A stretch of 28,428 nucleotides of DNA from positions 1 to 28,428 of IMG/VR virus record IMGVR_UViG_3300041409_001217; one strand, 5' to 3'. Below are positions 13,303 through 20,550 of the stretch, piece after piece (positions within the stretch are counted from its first letter, which is position 1; every line of letters starts with the position of its first letter). Position numbers and translations under genes: made by a program. A model generated the notes under the pieces. The model was not told where the DNA came from. It did not search any database and worked only from the letters and a program-made list of their open reading frames with translations. The stretch is from a virus.

Positions 13303-15041
13303 GCCTGTTGGCCGGCCGGCAGCACCTTATTGATGTTGCTTACAGCCGGCTTGGGAGCCTGAGCGATGGGCTGTGCGGAAGAGAGGGGAAACGTTGCGGC
13401 CGATAGGCCCGACACTTCCATCATCTCTTCAATGATCGGAACGCGCTGCGGGTCCATGGGATCGAGGGCCGCAAGAATCGTCGCAAGTGAATTGAGGCGC
13501 CGCTGATCGTCCGACATTTCGTCGGTGATATCGAAGCGAACCTTCTCCTTGATCTTCTTGAGGGTGATGTAGCCGGTGGGAATGTGGAGGGTGCGGTTAT
13601 TGCCGTCCTTTGCGAGCTTCGCGTCCACCTCTGCATGGTAGCCAGCGTGCATTTCGGACGTGACGTGTTGCCCCGGAGGAAGGGTGAGGATGTCGTTGAT
13701 GACCTTTGGCGTGACGTGCGCGTTGCGTATCGCCTCGTCCAAGGTCGCAAGCTCCTTCGATGAATAGGCTGCGGTGAGCGTGTGGCCCTTATTGATCTGC
13801 TTTACGATGAACTGCAGGACCCAATCCACGATTATCTCTAAAAGGAAGAAGCCATCTTGGTCGCGGCGCTTGTTGAAGATGGATGCGCCCTGCGCTGCCT
13901 GTAACTGTAGGGAAATGCCCGGCGTGCTGGCCTTCGGCTCCTCCCCTGTCATGCCCGGATAAGCCGACTGATCGCGCTGCATGTTCACGAACCAAGCGTC
14001 AACGATGTTCTGGAATTGCGGAAGCGTGGTCGGCGCGAGCGAGACGGGCTTGAAGAATTCGTCGGCCTCAAGCTCTATCATCTCCCCGTTCATGAGCGCC
14101 TGCCCGTTCGGAATGTTCTTCTTGTTCGTCGTGATGATGACCTTGCCACCAAGAGACATAGCCTCGCGCTCGTCGAGGACGTTTTCATTGGTCGCTATCT
14201 GAGGCTCAAAGACCTCCTCCCACACGCCAAGGCCCATATCCCTGCCCTCAACCTCCTTGCGGGCATCGTGCTTGTAGCGGCTCTCCTTGAGCTTGTTCTT
14301 GTAGAGACAGAACTTCTTGTCCGAGACGGCGGCGACGATGACGTTGTAAAGCGCGATCTCGTCGTTATCTTCCTCATCCTCGTAAAGGTCGCTGTATTCA
14401 AATTCTCCTTCGATGTCCCAAATCTCGATGCGGTTCTCGCCCTTGGTCGTCTTGTCTTTCTTGGCAGCATCAATCGCGGCGTCGATAGCAGACACACCCT
14501 CCTCGTCAACTTCGTTCCAAACGCCCGCCTTCTTCTTGAGGTCCAGTGCGGTGAGGTAATGTTTGTCGATCTTGGGGCCGCCTGCGATGTCGCGCGGGTC
14601 AACGATGGTGTTCTCCCATTTGACAGGCTCGATAATCAGCTCGTCGGCCGTCTCCGTTTTTTTCAACAGCACGGACCCGTATTCGGACTTCTTGCGCTGG
14701 TAGTCGTCGATGGTTTTGCCGAAGTTGTTGTCCTTCATCCACTGCTGAAGCTCTTTGTTGACGATGAGCGAGAAGATGTGGTCGCCGTCGGTCGCGTGGG
14801 CTTCTATGGACTTGCGGTCGATGTTCTTGGCTCGCCACTCAAGGTCAACGATTGCATTGCCGATGTTGCGGAACCTTTGCTGCTCGTCGCTGGCCTGCTT
14901 CCTGAAATACTTTGAGAGGATGTAGTGCGTGATCTGCCGCACCGTCTTGTGCATCGAAAACTCGATGTCGCCTGAGATAGTGATTGTACCCGTCTCGTAC
15001 TCCTTAATGAGGTCGTCAAGCTGCGTGTAGAACGCTTTCAT
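13299..15041 (-). CDS. Portal protein
   Basis: 580 residues from ATG at 15041 (MKAFYTQLDD). The sequence shows a helical N-terminal clip region ('RFRNIGNAIVDLEWRAKNIDRKSIEAHATDGDH'), a central part in which 'VKWENTIVDPRDI' is followed by 'EIWDIEGEFEYSDLYEDEEDNDEIALYNVIVAA', and a C-terminal helical crown with the 'LDEAIRNAHVTPKVINDILTLPPG' and 'DQRRLNSLATILAALDPMDPQR' segments. Length, the acidic middle region and the position between the terminase genes and the scaffold-capsid unit support a portal. The ATG lies six bases after a TACACT hexamer, so the mRNA could be leaderless. A + strand gene separates it from terL, unlike the usual terL-portal adjacency. Confidence 0.75.
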   Translation of the reverse strand: MKAFYTQLDDLIKEYETGTITISGDIEFSMHKTVRQITHYILSKYFRKQASDEQQRFRNIGNAIVDLEWRAKNIDRKSIEAHATDGDHIFSLIVNKELQQWMKDNNFGKTIDDYQRKKSEYGSVLLKKTETADELIIEPVKWENTIVDPRDIAGGPKIDKHYLTALDLKKKAGVWNEVDEEGVSAIDAAIDAAKKDKTTKGENRIEIWDIEGEFEYSDLYEDEEDNDEIALYNVIVAAVSDKKFCLYKNKLKESRYKHDARKEVEGRDMGLGVWEEVFEPQIATNENVLDEREAMSLGGKVIITTNKKNIPNGQALMNGEMIELEADEFFKPVSLAPTTLPQFQNIVDAWFVNMQRDQSAYPGMTGEEPKASTPGISLQLQAAQGASIFNKRRDQDGFFLLEIIVDWVLQFIVKQINKGHTLTAAYSSKELATLDEAIRNAHVTPKVINDILTLPPGQHVTSEMHAGYHAEVDAKLAKDGNNRTLHIPTGYITLKKIKEKVRFDITDEMSDDQRRLNSLATILAALDPMDPQRVPIIEEMMEVSGLSAATFPLSSAQPIAQAPKPAVSNINKVLPAGQQA

Positions 15042-15047
15042 GCTTGC

Positions 15048-15053
15048 AGTGTA
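15048..15053 (-). promoter_or_regulatory. Putative -10 hexamer (TACACT) six bases before the portal ATG
   Basis: TACACT on the minus strand, then GCAAGC, then ATG. A start 6-7 bases after the hexamer would give a leaderless portal mRNA. A separate portal promoter makes sense because the + strand gene at 15111-15806 separates the portal from terL. No clear -35 box is seen. Confidence 0.3.
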
Positions 15054-15110
15054 CAGCACGGATGGAGCATTCTGCGGTTGTCAATGGGGATAAGGGGACA
15101 AGAGTCGCGA

Positions 15111-15806
15111 ATGCTCAGCAAGAAAGCGAAAGGCACCGAAGGCGAAAAGAAGAGCGGATTTACCGCGAAGGATTGGGTCGCGGTTACGATCTCTGTGTTG
15201 GCTCTGTCAGTCTCGGCAGGGAGCGCGTATCTGAACGCCATTCTAAAGGTCGAGCACGTCAGTTTGACAACGCGCTACTCGCCATTCGTGAAACGGATCG
15301 GTGACAAGCTGGTAACCCGCAATGAAGAAAATAGCGTTGTCTTCGTCAATTCGGGAAACCGCCCTGTGGTGATCTTCGGTCTAGATGTACTGTTCATTCA
15401 ACACCCGGATCGTCTTGCTTTCAATTGTTACGGCGACTCAAGTGAGGCGGCCGAAGGCCAGTTCGAGACAAACTTACTACCGTTTGTCGTCAAGGAAAAT
15501 GAGATCGCCATTAAATCATTCAAGATCGGCGCGCGCCATCCCTATGGCCGAAGAAGAGAAGAAGGGCCGGACTCCAATTCATTCGCAATTATGGAGGAGC
15601 TGAAAGCTCGGACACACGTTCCTGTCGAGGTTTGTTTCGATGTCGAGCTTTCGACACCATCGATGCAGAGGCATTCGCAACGAGTCTCTGTCCATAAATA
15701 CGATGTGGGCGAACAATACTCGTTTTCCGGGGACGATGTGGCTGAGCATTTTTCGAATCAACCGAGTATTCTCGTCGATCGAAAGCTGAATATTTTTTGG
15801 TGGTGA
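15111..15806 (+). CDS. Membrane-anchored protein inserted between terL and portal (moron candidate)
   Basis: 231 residues from ATG at 15111; an in-frame ATG at 15084 is possible. A short basic N-terminus (KKAKGTEGEKKSGFTAKDW) precedes one transmembrane helix at about residues 23-44 ('WVAVTISVLALSVSAGSAYL'), then a ~185-residue domain with beta character, including 'NSVVFVNSGNRPVVIFGLDVLF' and 'ARTHVPVEVCFDVELS'. No enzymatic motif. The 'VNSGNRPVVI' feature resembles extracytoplasmic Ig-like accessory proteins. It is antisense to the packaging-capsid operon, and its stop codon abuts the terL stop with no gap or terminator. This is the typical appearance of a horizontally acquired lysogenic cargo gene. 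Function unknown. Confidence 0.65.
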   Translation: MLSKKAKGTEGEKKSGFTAKDWVAVTISVLALSVSAGSAYLNAILKVEHVSLTTRYSPFVKRIGDKLVTRNEENSVVFVNSGNRPVVIFGLDVLFIQHPDRLAFNCYGDSSEAAEGQFETNLLPFVVKENEIAIKSFKIGARHPYGRRREEGPDSNSFAIMEELKARTHVPVEVCFDVELSTPSMQRHSQRVSVHKYDVGEQYSFSGDDVAEHFSNQPSILVDRKLNIFWW

Positions 15807-17096
15807 CTACACACCCCTCTGCTGCATCTTCCGCATCGGTGCCCGCCTGTTCATATCTCGCACCGACCGATCATAAGGCGCGTTCGTCTGCCCGGTCGCA
15901 TCCTTCAACAATTCGAAGTACATCCGCATAACGAACGTGTCGCCTGTGTCGGGTGAGCGTCCTAGCGCCTCCCGCACCTCCTCCTTCGGTATAACCTTGA
16001 GCTTGCCGTCCTTGTCCATGTCCTTCTGTCTGATCTGCGCGAACTCCTCCGCGATCTCGTCCTGGTCCCCTGCGGGCTTGGCGGCGATCTTGTGCGTTTC
16101 GACCAGCTCGGCGAGCTTGAAGGCACATTGAGCCTTCAAATGCTGGAACGGCGCTATCTGCCGCTTCCCCTCAAGGTCCAGCGCTGCCGTCGGAAGCATC
16201 TGCCTGCGGATCATGGTGCGCGTAGGGATAGGGCTGGAAGCCGCTACAAAGCCCTTCACGCCCTGCATCTGGTCCACTACGCCTCCACCTACGCCATCTT
16301 CGTCTACGATGATGTGGGAGTAGGGAATGCGCTCCGTGGCGGCGAACTCCCGGATGAGCTGGATGGTCTTGTCCGTCCCCTGCTCGCTGTAGCTCTCGCG
16401 CCGGTAGCTCTCCAAGCCATCCCAGAAGTTGAGCACAGTCTTGTCGCGGCCGTACCGGGCAACGTCCACGCTGAGATACTTCTGCCCGTCCTTGATGACC
16501 GTGTTGGTGAACATGTCCCGGACGTTGTCGAAGTGCATGATCGTGCCGGCGTCGTCGCCATAATCCCAGTTACCGTCGCGCAAGCGCTCGCGCATCGTCC
16601 TGTCGGCGATCTCATTGAGCTGTGCGCCGTACTGTTCTGCGGTGTGGGGGTTATCGGAATAGAGCGCCTGAATGAAAGCGTACTCGGGAGGCAGCGTGCC
16701 ATCCCGTGAGGGCTTGTAGAAAACACGGTACGGCCACTTCTTGGACGGGTTGCACGACAGGCCGAACTTAGGATACGGCGTGATGTCCGCTTCCCCTCGC
16801 ATGACCCGATGGCGCCCGATGCGGGATTTGAGAACGTCGAACGCCTTGAAGTGCCACTCTTGCACCTCTTCGCCGAAGCCGTGGCTGTACTCGGTCGAGC
16901 CGAAGCGGTCGTAGTCGGGATCTGTGGGCTTGTAGGAAACGTCCAGTAGGTCGATCGTGCTGCCGTTCTTGAAGCGGATAACGTTGTACTTGCCGTCAAG
17001 CTGCCAGTCGCCTCTTGGAATCTTGTGATGAGCGCAGACCTTCGTCCAGGTAATGAAGGTCGAGTTCATGAGCCGCTTAAGCTCATTGCGGGCCAT
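15807..17096 (-). CDS. terL: Terminase large subunit, 3' part lacking the Walker A region (probable pseudogene)
   Basis: 429 residues from the first ATG after an in-frame TAG (17118-17120). The frame is continuous with the upstream fragment at 17118-17276, which holds the Walker A motif; read together they would give 489 residues, a normal TerL length. Motifs here: 'GFGEEVQEWHF' in the Walker B region, 'LSCNPS' (ATPase coupling type), and the nuclease acidic residues in 'LSVDVARYGRDKTVLNFW' and 'IIVDEDGVGGGVVDQM'. TerL cuts and pumps phage DNA into the prohead. Without the Walker A segment this form could not hydrolyse ATP, so packaging would depend on suppression of the TAG. The gene itself ends in TAG, which argues against recoding. 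Confidence 0.8.
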   Translation of the reverse strand: MARNELKRLMNSTFITWTKVCAHHKIPRGDWQLDGKYNVIRFKNGSTIDLLDVSYKPTDPDYDRFGSTEYSHGFGEEVQEWHFKAFDVLKSRIGRHRVMRGEADITPYPKFGLSCNPSKKWPYRVFYKPSRDGTLPPEYAFIQALYSDNPHTAEQYGAQLNEIADRTMRERLRDGNWDYGDDAGTIMHFDNVRDMFTNTVIKDGQKYLSVDVARYGRDKTVLNFWDGLESYRRESYSEQGTDKTIQLIREFAATERIPYSHIIVDEDGVGGGVVDQMQGVKGFVAASSPIPTRTMIRRQMLPTAALDLEGKRQIAPFQHLKAQCAFKLAELVETHKIAAKPAGDQDEIAEEFAQIRQKDMDKDGKLKVIPKEEVREALGRSPDTGDTFVMRMYFELLKDATGQTNAPYDRSVRDMNRRAPMRKMQQRGV

Positions 17097-17117
17097 GAAG
17101 CCGCGGGAGCCCGGATA

Positions 17118-17276
17118 CTAATAGGCCCAGACCAGAAGCCACTCGCAGTAGAGCCAGGTCTTGCCGCCGCCAGCGCCGCCGCCAAAAAGAAGAAACCGCG
17201 TTATCGCATCAAGCAGCTTCTCCCACGCAAGCTCCTGCTTAGCCGTGGGCCGGATCGTCGGCGTTAGGGTTTTCAT
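17118..17276 (-). pseudogene. terL: Terminase large subunit N-terminal fragment with Walker A, ended by TAG
   Basis: 52 residues from ATG at 17276 (MKTLTPTIRPTAKQ) in the same frame as the downstream terL part. It contains the Walker A motif 'GGGAGGGKTW' and the usual following 'CEWLLVWAY', then TAG where relatives continue into 'YPGSR...RNELKRLM'. One base change (for example AAG or CAG to TAG) explains it. The start overlaps the terS end by 38 bases; later starts would still precede Walker A only if non-ATG. Confidence 0.75.
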
Positions 17277-17718
17277 TGCGAAGGAAATTGAAGCCGACGA
17301 CGGCTACTTGCTCCCCAAGGCTGGAGAGGTCGAGCTTGTCGCCGAATTTCTTAGGAAGCACTTTGGACAGATACCACTTGCGCGTATCTACGCGGAGGCG
17401 GGAGCGTTGGATGTGCTCACTATCTAGGGCGTCAAAGGTCGAGCCGTCCTGACGCTCTCGTTCCATGTAGTCGTTGGTGCCGTCGTCGGCGATCTCAAGC
17501 AGCTCCTCGAACATAAGCTCCGCTTGAATGTTGCGGGCCTTCTCGTATTGCTCCCAAAACTCTTTCTTGTCCTCGTCAAGTAGCCACCGGAATATGGTGG
17601 ATGCTGAGGGCATGTCCTCGTCTTTGACGATGGTCCTGACGCTCTCGCCTTCTGCGATTCGCTTGCAGATTTTCTGCGCCAAAACCTTCGTGTATTTTGT
17701 TGGGCGGCCACCGGCCAT
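17239..17718 (-). CDS. terS: Terminase small subunit
   Basis: 159 residues. The N-terminal 'GRPTKYTKVLAQKICKRIAEGES' and 'MPSASTIFRWLL' form a helix-turn-helix DNA-recognition domain. The central 'FWEQYEKARNIQAELMFEELLEIADDG' helices are the oligomerisation region, and 'RSRLRVDTRKWYLSKVLPKKFGDKL' is the classic end of this terminase small-subunit family. TerS recognises the packaging site and recruits TerL. It directly precedes and overlaps terL. The ATG lies seven bases after an extended -10 word, so its transcript may have almost no leader; no Shine-Dalgarno is present. Confidence 0.85.
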   Translation of the reverse strand: MAGGRPTKYTKVLAQKICKRIAEGESVRTIVKDEDMPSASTIFRWLLDEDKKEFWEQYEKARNIQAELMFEELLEIADDGTNDYMERERQDGSTFDALDSEHIQRSRLRVDTRKWYLSKVLPKKFGDKLDLSSLGEQVAVVGFNFLRNENPNADDPAHG

Positions 17719-17725
17719 ATGCCCT

Positions 17726-17751
17726 ATTGTACCATGTCACGCGAATGTGAA
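17726..17751 (-). promoter_or_regulatory. Putative promoter of the packaging/virion operon
   Basis: CATGGTACAAT (17736 to 17726 on the minus strand) includes a TGG-extended -10 TACAAT. A TTCACA (17746-17751) lies 14 bases upstream as a possible -35. The terS ATG is only seven bases after the hexamer, so transcription would begin at or next to the start codon. Confidence 0.45.
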
Positions 17752-18002
17752 GGATTGCCGCGCGCAGCGGCCGCGGGCAGACCCGTCCGTGGGCGCTAAA
17801 TCAGAAAATCTCTAAGAATCATATAGGTCTTAGGGTATGACACAATCTTGCCACTGTTCGCCGCTGCCGGCGCCGCATATCGCCAAACGTTGATAGCTCA
17901 GCCCAAACCGAAAATAACCCTTGCGCGGATTCCCAGTTTGTCCCTCCATACCTCCATTGGAGGTGGCCATCTCAAAGAGCAATTTTGCTGAGAGGTGTGC
18001 CC

Positions 18003-18146
18003 ATGATCCAGTTAGCTAGGAGGCTCTCTCGAAAGAAACACGAATTCTTCACGCAGCCGGAACATTCAGCTTTCGATGTAATCGCTCATCGAATGCCGAA
18101 GTGCGTGTGGCTTCATCGTGGTTCGAAGGAGGAGAGCTGTGCCTAA
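18003..18146 (+). CDS. Small basic ORF, unknown function
   Basis: 47 residues from ATG at 18003, preceded by GAGAGGTG with a 5-base gap (a usable ribosome binding site). The product is basic ('MIQLARRLSRKKHEFF') with no membrane segment or motif. It overlaps the next small ORF by eight bases and contains that ORF's Shine-Dalgarno, so the two may be coupled. The 284 bases upstream (17719-18002) hold only the terS promoter, a short palindrome at 17950-17964 and nothing else I can recognise. Confidence 0.35.
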   Translation: MIQLARRLSRKKHEFFTQPEHSAFDVIAHRMPKCVWLHRGSKEESCA

Positions 18147-18279
18147 AAACGACCCGCCCGAATTCTCATTTCAATTCTTCCCGCCTAGGATAAATGCCAA
18201 GGGCATTGAAGCTGTGCGCCCTATCGCGTGGGCCGTGAGCCTTGCTGTGGTCTGCTACGCGGTCAGTTGGTTTTTTTGA
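18139..18279 (+). CDS. Small single-helix membrane protein with GTG start
   Basis: 46 residues from GTG at 18139. A perfect AAGGAGG Shine-Dalgarno ends six to seven bases upstream. The first ~28 residues are polar (PKNDPPEFSFQF..), followed by a hydrophobic helix at about residues 29-46 ('AWAVSLAVVCYAVSWFF') that ends the protein. It overlaps the 3' end of the convergent M23 lysin gene by 17 bases. A single C-terminal transmembrane helix next to a lysin allows a lysis-related role, but the opposite orientation makes this only a possibility. Confidence 0.5.
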   Translation: MPKNDPPEFSFQFFPPRINAKGIEAVRPIAWAVSLAVVCYAVSWFF

Positions 18280-18961
18280 GTTTGGCCGTCAACTCTGCCA
18301 GCTCCATCTGCAAAAGATGGCCAAGCTGTGTCAGCAGTCCCACGGCCGTTTGAGCATCTTGCGCGTAAAAGCCATTGAAGAACTGCGTCGGGTCGAACGA
18401 GCTATTCGCTTCGTTCCTATCCGCGTCCTCAAGCCAAAATCCATTATTCAAAAAGCGATACGCCTGCACTCCTGCGGGAGCGGGCAACGCGTGATCCATT
18501 TCCCTTCGCCATTGCGTGTGACAGTGCGGCCCTGTTGAGAAGCCTGTGTTGTCCCCGATAGCGAGTAGATCACCCGCTTTTACATACAGCCCCTCGGGGA
18601 CGCTGATGCTCTCACAGTGCAGGAAGTCAACGAGGATGCGATAGGTGCCCGCTGCGAAATCAAATATGACGCTATTAGGCGCAGTGCTCTTGAATGCCGG
18701 GAATGCTAGAGGCTCGGATAGCAAGCTGACGAATACGCCGCCGCCGTTAGGCTGCCACTGGCCGTTCTGCTTCGTCGCTACTCGGATTATCTGTCCATCG
18801 AAAGGCGCGTAAATCTTGCGGTCGGGTGCGAGTGCCAAGTCAAGCCCGTTGTGTCGCGTGAAGCCGAACTGGGAATAGGTTGACGGAGCGAACGTGCCCC
18901 ATGGCTGGTTCACGATGTGAGGCTTGGTGGGTTTGAAGATGTCGGGCTTCGGCGCGTCCAT
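18263..18961 (-). CDS. M23-family peptidase, probable phage endolysin
   Basis: 232 residues. The M23 metallopeptidase signature is complete: HNGLD (H37, D41) and the HxH motif at H146-C-H148 within 'GPHCHTQWRR', with an intermediate H115. Beta strands with 'IYAPFDGQIIRVA' and 'EGLYVKAGDLLAIGDNTG' match the lysostaphin-like fold that binds zinc and cuts peptide cross-links in peptidoglycan. A C-terminal helix of ~45 residues ('VGLLTQLGHLLQMELAELTAKL') is added. No signal peptide is present, so export would need a holin. The ATG lies eight bases after an extended -10 word (leaderless-type start). The holin candidates are ~16 kb away at the end of the virion operon. Confidence 0.8.
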   Translation of the reverse strand: MDAPKPDIFKPTKPHIVNQPWGTFAPSTYSQFGFTRHNGLDLALAPDRKIYAPFDGQIIRVATKQNGQWQPNGGGVFVSLLSEPLAFPAFKSTAPNSVIFDFAAGTYRILVDFLHCESISVPEGLYVKAGDLLAIGDNTGFSTGPHCHTQWRREMDHALPAPAGVQAYRFLNNGFWLEDADRNEANSSFDPTQFFNGFYAQDAQTAVGLLTQLGHLLQMELAELTAKLKKTN

Positions 18962-18969
18962 ATACGCCT

Positions 18970-18980
18970 ATTGTAACATG
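18970..18980 (-). promoter_or_regulatory. Putative extended -10 promoter of the lysin gene
   Basis: CATGTTACAAT on the minus strand: a TGT extension before TACAAT (18970-18975). The hexamer ends eight bases before the lysin ATG, as at terS. No clear -35. Confidence 0.4.
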
Positions 18981-19060
18981 GCAGAAATCTCGAGCCGCAA
19001 CCACTGGTCGAACACCGAGCAGCGGGATATGATTGGCCTTTTAATCGGGAGGCTGGTCCG

Positions 19061-19369
19061 ATGAGTTGGAGCTGTTCAATACATTTGAGAAGCGAAAGTG
19101 GCGATCCGCTGAGCAATTATAAGATCCTCGTCTTGTTTTCTGGCTTCATAGGGTCATCGGCTACGGAAACTACGGACGGTGACGGCGTCGCTCATTTCGA
19201 GAACGAATATGCTGACGGCCCTCAGAGCGTGGATACGATTGCCACGTATCTCGGCATGTTTGGCGGAACGGAGGTAGTGTTGACTTCGTCGATCAGCATC
19301 GACGACGGAGAAAGCCTGTCATTCACCATTCCTGATGATGAGTTTAGAGATGCGTCGGACCTTCCCTGA
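19061..19369 (+). CDS. Small beta-rich protein, unknown function
   Basis: 102 residues from ATG at 19061, with GGGAGG eight bases upstream. The pattern 'SIHLRSESGDPLSNYKILV' followed by 'TDGDGVAHFENEYADG' resembles a small beta-sandwich of the carboxypeptidase-regulatory/Ig-like type, in which a Gly-Asp loop 'TDGDGVAHFE' connects strands. There is no signal peptide and no catalytic motif. It is an isolated + strand gene between the lysin (divergent) and the VRR-NUC gene (convergent), so it is likely accessory cargo. Confidence 0.5.
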   Translation: MSWSCSIHLRSESGDPLSNYKILVLFSGFIGSSATETTDGDGVAHFENEYADGPQSVDTIATYLGMFGGTEVVLTSSISIDDGESLSFTIPDDEFRDASDLP

Positions 19370-19377
19370 GAGGTGGT

Positions 19378-19698
19378 TTACAGTCCCGCTCTTTGAACGT
19401 CATCGATCGAGCGCGCGATGATGTAAACCCCGCCATGCTTCTCAATGTCGCTTCCTAGTTCTTCTTGCTCTGGTGACAGTCTCCCCTTCTCTGCTTTAAC
19501 CTCGATGCCGTAGAACGTACCCCCGTGAATGAGGCAGATGTCCGGCCATCCTCGGCGCGTGTACTTGGGGAGCGCACGGAACGCGCCGCGTGTCTTGTCG
19601 TAGATCGGCGAGTTGTTCGTGCGGGAGAAGAGATAGCCCTTGAGGGCCAGGTAGTCGCAAATCGCGGCCTGTATCTCTGTCTCTTTGGTCTTGGGCAT
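19378..19698 (-). CDS. VRR-NUC domain nuclease
   Basis: 106 residues from ATG at 19698 (MPKTKETEIQ); a longer frame to 19740 is possible. The VRR-NUC pattern is complete: an N-terminal 'E.EIQAAICDYL' helix, 'SRTNNSPIYD', 'RRGWPDICLIHGGTFYGIEVKAEKGRLSPEQ' with the PD (52-53) and E-x-K (66-68) catalytic residues, then 'HGGVYIIARSIDD'. These are PD-(D/E)XK-type nucleases common in phages, usually acting on branched or replicating DNA. It probably functions in phage DNA metabolism. A TATAAT-type promoter lies upstream at 19785-19793. Confidence 0.85.
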   Translation of the reverse strand: MPKTKETEIQAAICDYLALKGYLFSRTNNSPIYDKTRGAFRALPKYTRRGWPDICLIHGGTFYGIEVKAEKGRLSPEQEELGSDIEKHGGVYIIARSIDDVQRAGL

Positions 19699-19784
19699 TC
19701 CGCCCGAGGCAAGGGGGTCATCTTGCCTGCCGGCGGACAACTATGAGTCCGACGAGGTCGGACGGAATACCGAGGACTGGGAGA

Positions 19785-19793
19785 ATTATAGCA
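19785..19793 (-). promoter_or_regulatory. Putative consensus extended -10 promoter for the VRR-NUC gene
   Basis: TGCTATAAT on the minus strand: a perfect TATAAT with TGn extension. The nuclease gene starts ~87 bases downstream. No matching -35 hexamer is seen. Confidence 0.5.
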
Positions 19794-19836
19794 GATGCGC
19801 GTGAGGGCTAACGAGGAGGTGAATTGAGGATGTGGA

Positions 19837-20067
19837 TTACTTTTTTTGCAGGCCGCTTAGATTTGTCCGCGCCGTATTCCAGTTTCCAGTGCTCATGCAC
19901 ACGGCCATCGCCTGCTTGCAATCTGCCGTACAGCTCCCGGAATCTCCAATTGCTTTGCAGAACCTTCCGCATTTTCCATTCAACTCGGAGCAGCTCTTTC
20001 CTGTCATCTGCGCCATGCTTGGCGTGGAGATTAAGGCGATTAGTACGGTCGCGAGAATGAGGCGCAT
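19837..20067 (-). CDS. Secreted Cys-rich small protein
   Basis: 76 residues from ATG at 20067, chosen over an ATG four codons upstream because GGAGAAAG precedes it. A signal peptide is clear: MRLILATVLIALISTPSMA followed by QMTGK. The mature part has six cysteines in a C-(7)-C-(3)-C-(8)-C-(3)-C-(7)-C layout within about 33 residues, suggesting three disulfides or a helical hairpin. Similar short Cys-rich exported proteins are common in Bradyrhizobium-type genomes (recalled). It has no recognisable phage role; it may be host cargo. Exact function unknown. Confidence 0.65.
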   Translation of the reverse strand: MRLILATVLIALISTPSMAQMTGKSCSELNGKCGRFCKAIGDSGSCTADCKQAMAVCMSTGNWNTARTNLSGLQKK

Positions 20068-20089
20068 TGCTTTCTCCATCGTTTGTAAC

Positions 20090-20455
20090 TTAACGCTCCG
20101 AGAGGTTCACCATCAGCGCCACAAGTGAGCGACGAAGCCGCTGGTCAGTGATTTTGTCGAAGGCTTCTGCGAGCTTGAAAGCATCGCGCCGTCCGAGAAG
20201 CTGTATGGGTGCAGTCGTATGCCCCGATACTCCCTTCGCCCCTTCATAGAACGTCGTCACAGGTACCTTGAGAAGGCTGGCGACGGTGAGTAGCCGTCCT
20301 GCGCTTAACCTGTTCGTGCCCTTCTCGTACTTCTGAACCTGCTGAAAGGTGACGCCGAGGTGTCCGGCCATTTCGACCTGGGACATACGCGCAGCGTTTC
20401 GATGGAGTCGCAGGTTCGCGCCAACAAGTACGTCGTTCGGATGGGGTGCCTTCAT
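20090..20455 (-). CDS. XRE-family repressor
   Basis: 121 residues from ATG at 20455 (AGAGG about seven bases upstream); the longer frame to 20725 is rejected. The helix-turn-helix is plain: 'GANLRLHRNAARMSQVEMAGHLGVTFQQVQKYEKGTNRLSAGRLLTVASLL' at about residues 11-61. The C-terminal 'EAFDKITDQRLRRSLVALM' block is typical of alphaproteobacterial XRE regulators. It is divergent from the serine recombinase, with 213 bases between, and an inverted repeat overlaps its own ribosome binding site. Probably the lysogeny or maintenance regulator, autoregulated through the intergenic region (inference). Confidence 0.8.
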   Translation of the reverse strand: MKAPHPNDVLVGANLRLHRNAARMSQVEMAGHLGVTFQQVQKYEKGTNRLSAGRLLTVASLLKVPVTTFYEGAKGVSGHTTAPIQLLGRRDAFKLAEAFDKITDQRLRRSLVALMVNLSER

Positions 20456-20460
20456 TGTGC

Positions 20461-20478
20461 AACCTCTGTGAGAAGGTT
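20461..20478. promoter_or_regulatory. Candidate repressor operator
   Basis: AACCT at 20461-20465 and AGGTT at 20474-20478 form an inverted repeat with 8 bases between, immediately upstream of the repressor ATG and overlapping its Shine-Dalgarno. Size and place suit an autoregulatory operator, but a single short repeat is weak evidence. Confidence 0.3.
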
Positions 20479-20550
20479 TGCATAAAAGCAGAAATCTTGA
20501 ATTCTGACGCACCTGTAAAGCACTGAAATTGCTTGGAATTTGGTAGACTA

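Noticed and set aside
13774-14915. Long + strand frames opposite the portal gene
   Set aside because: They mirror the portal reading frame and have the skewed composition of antisense shadows.
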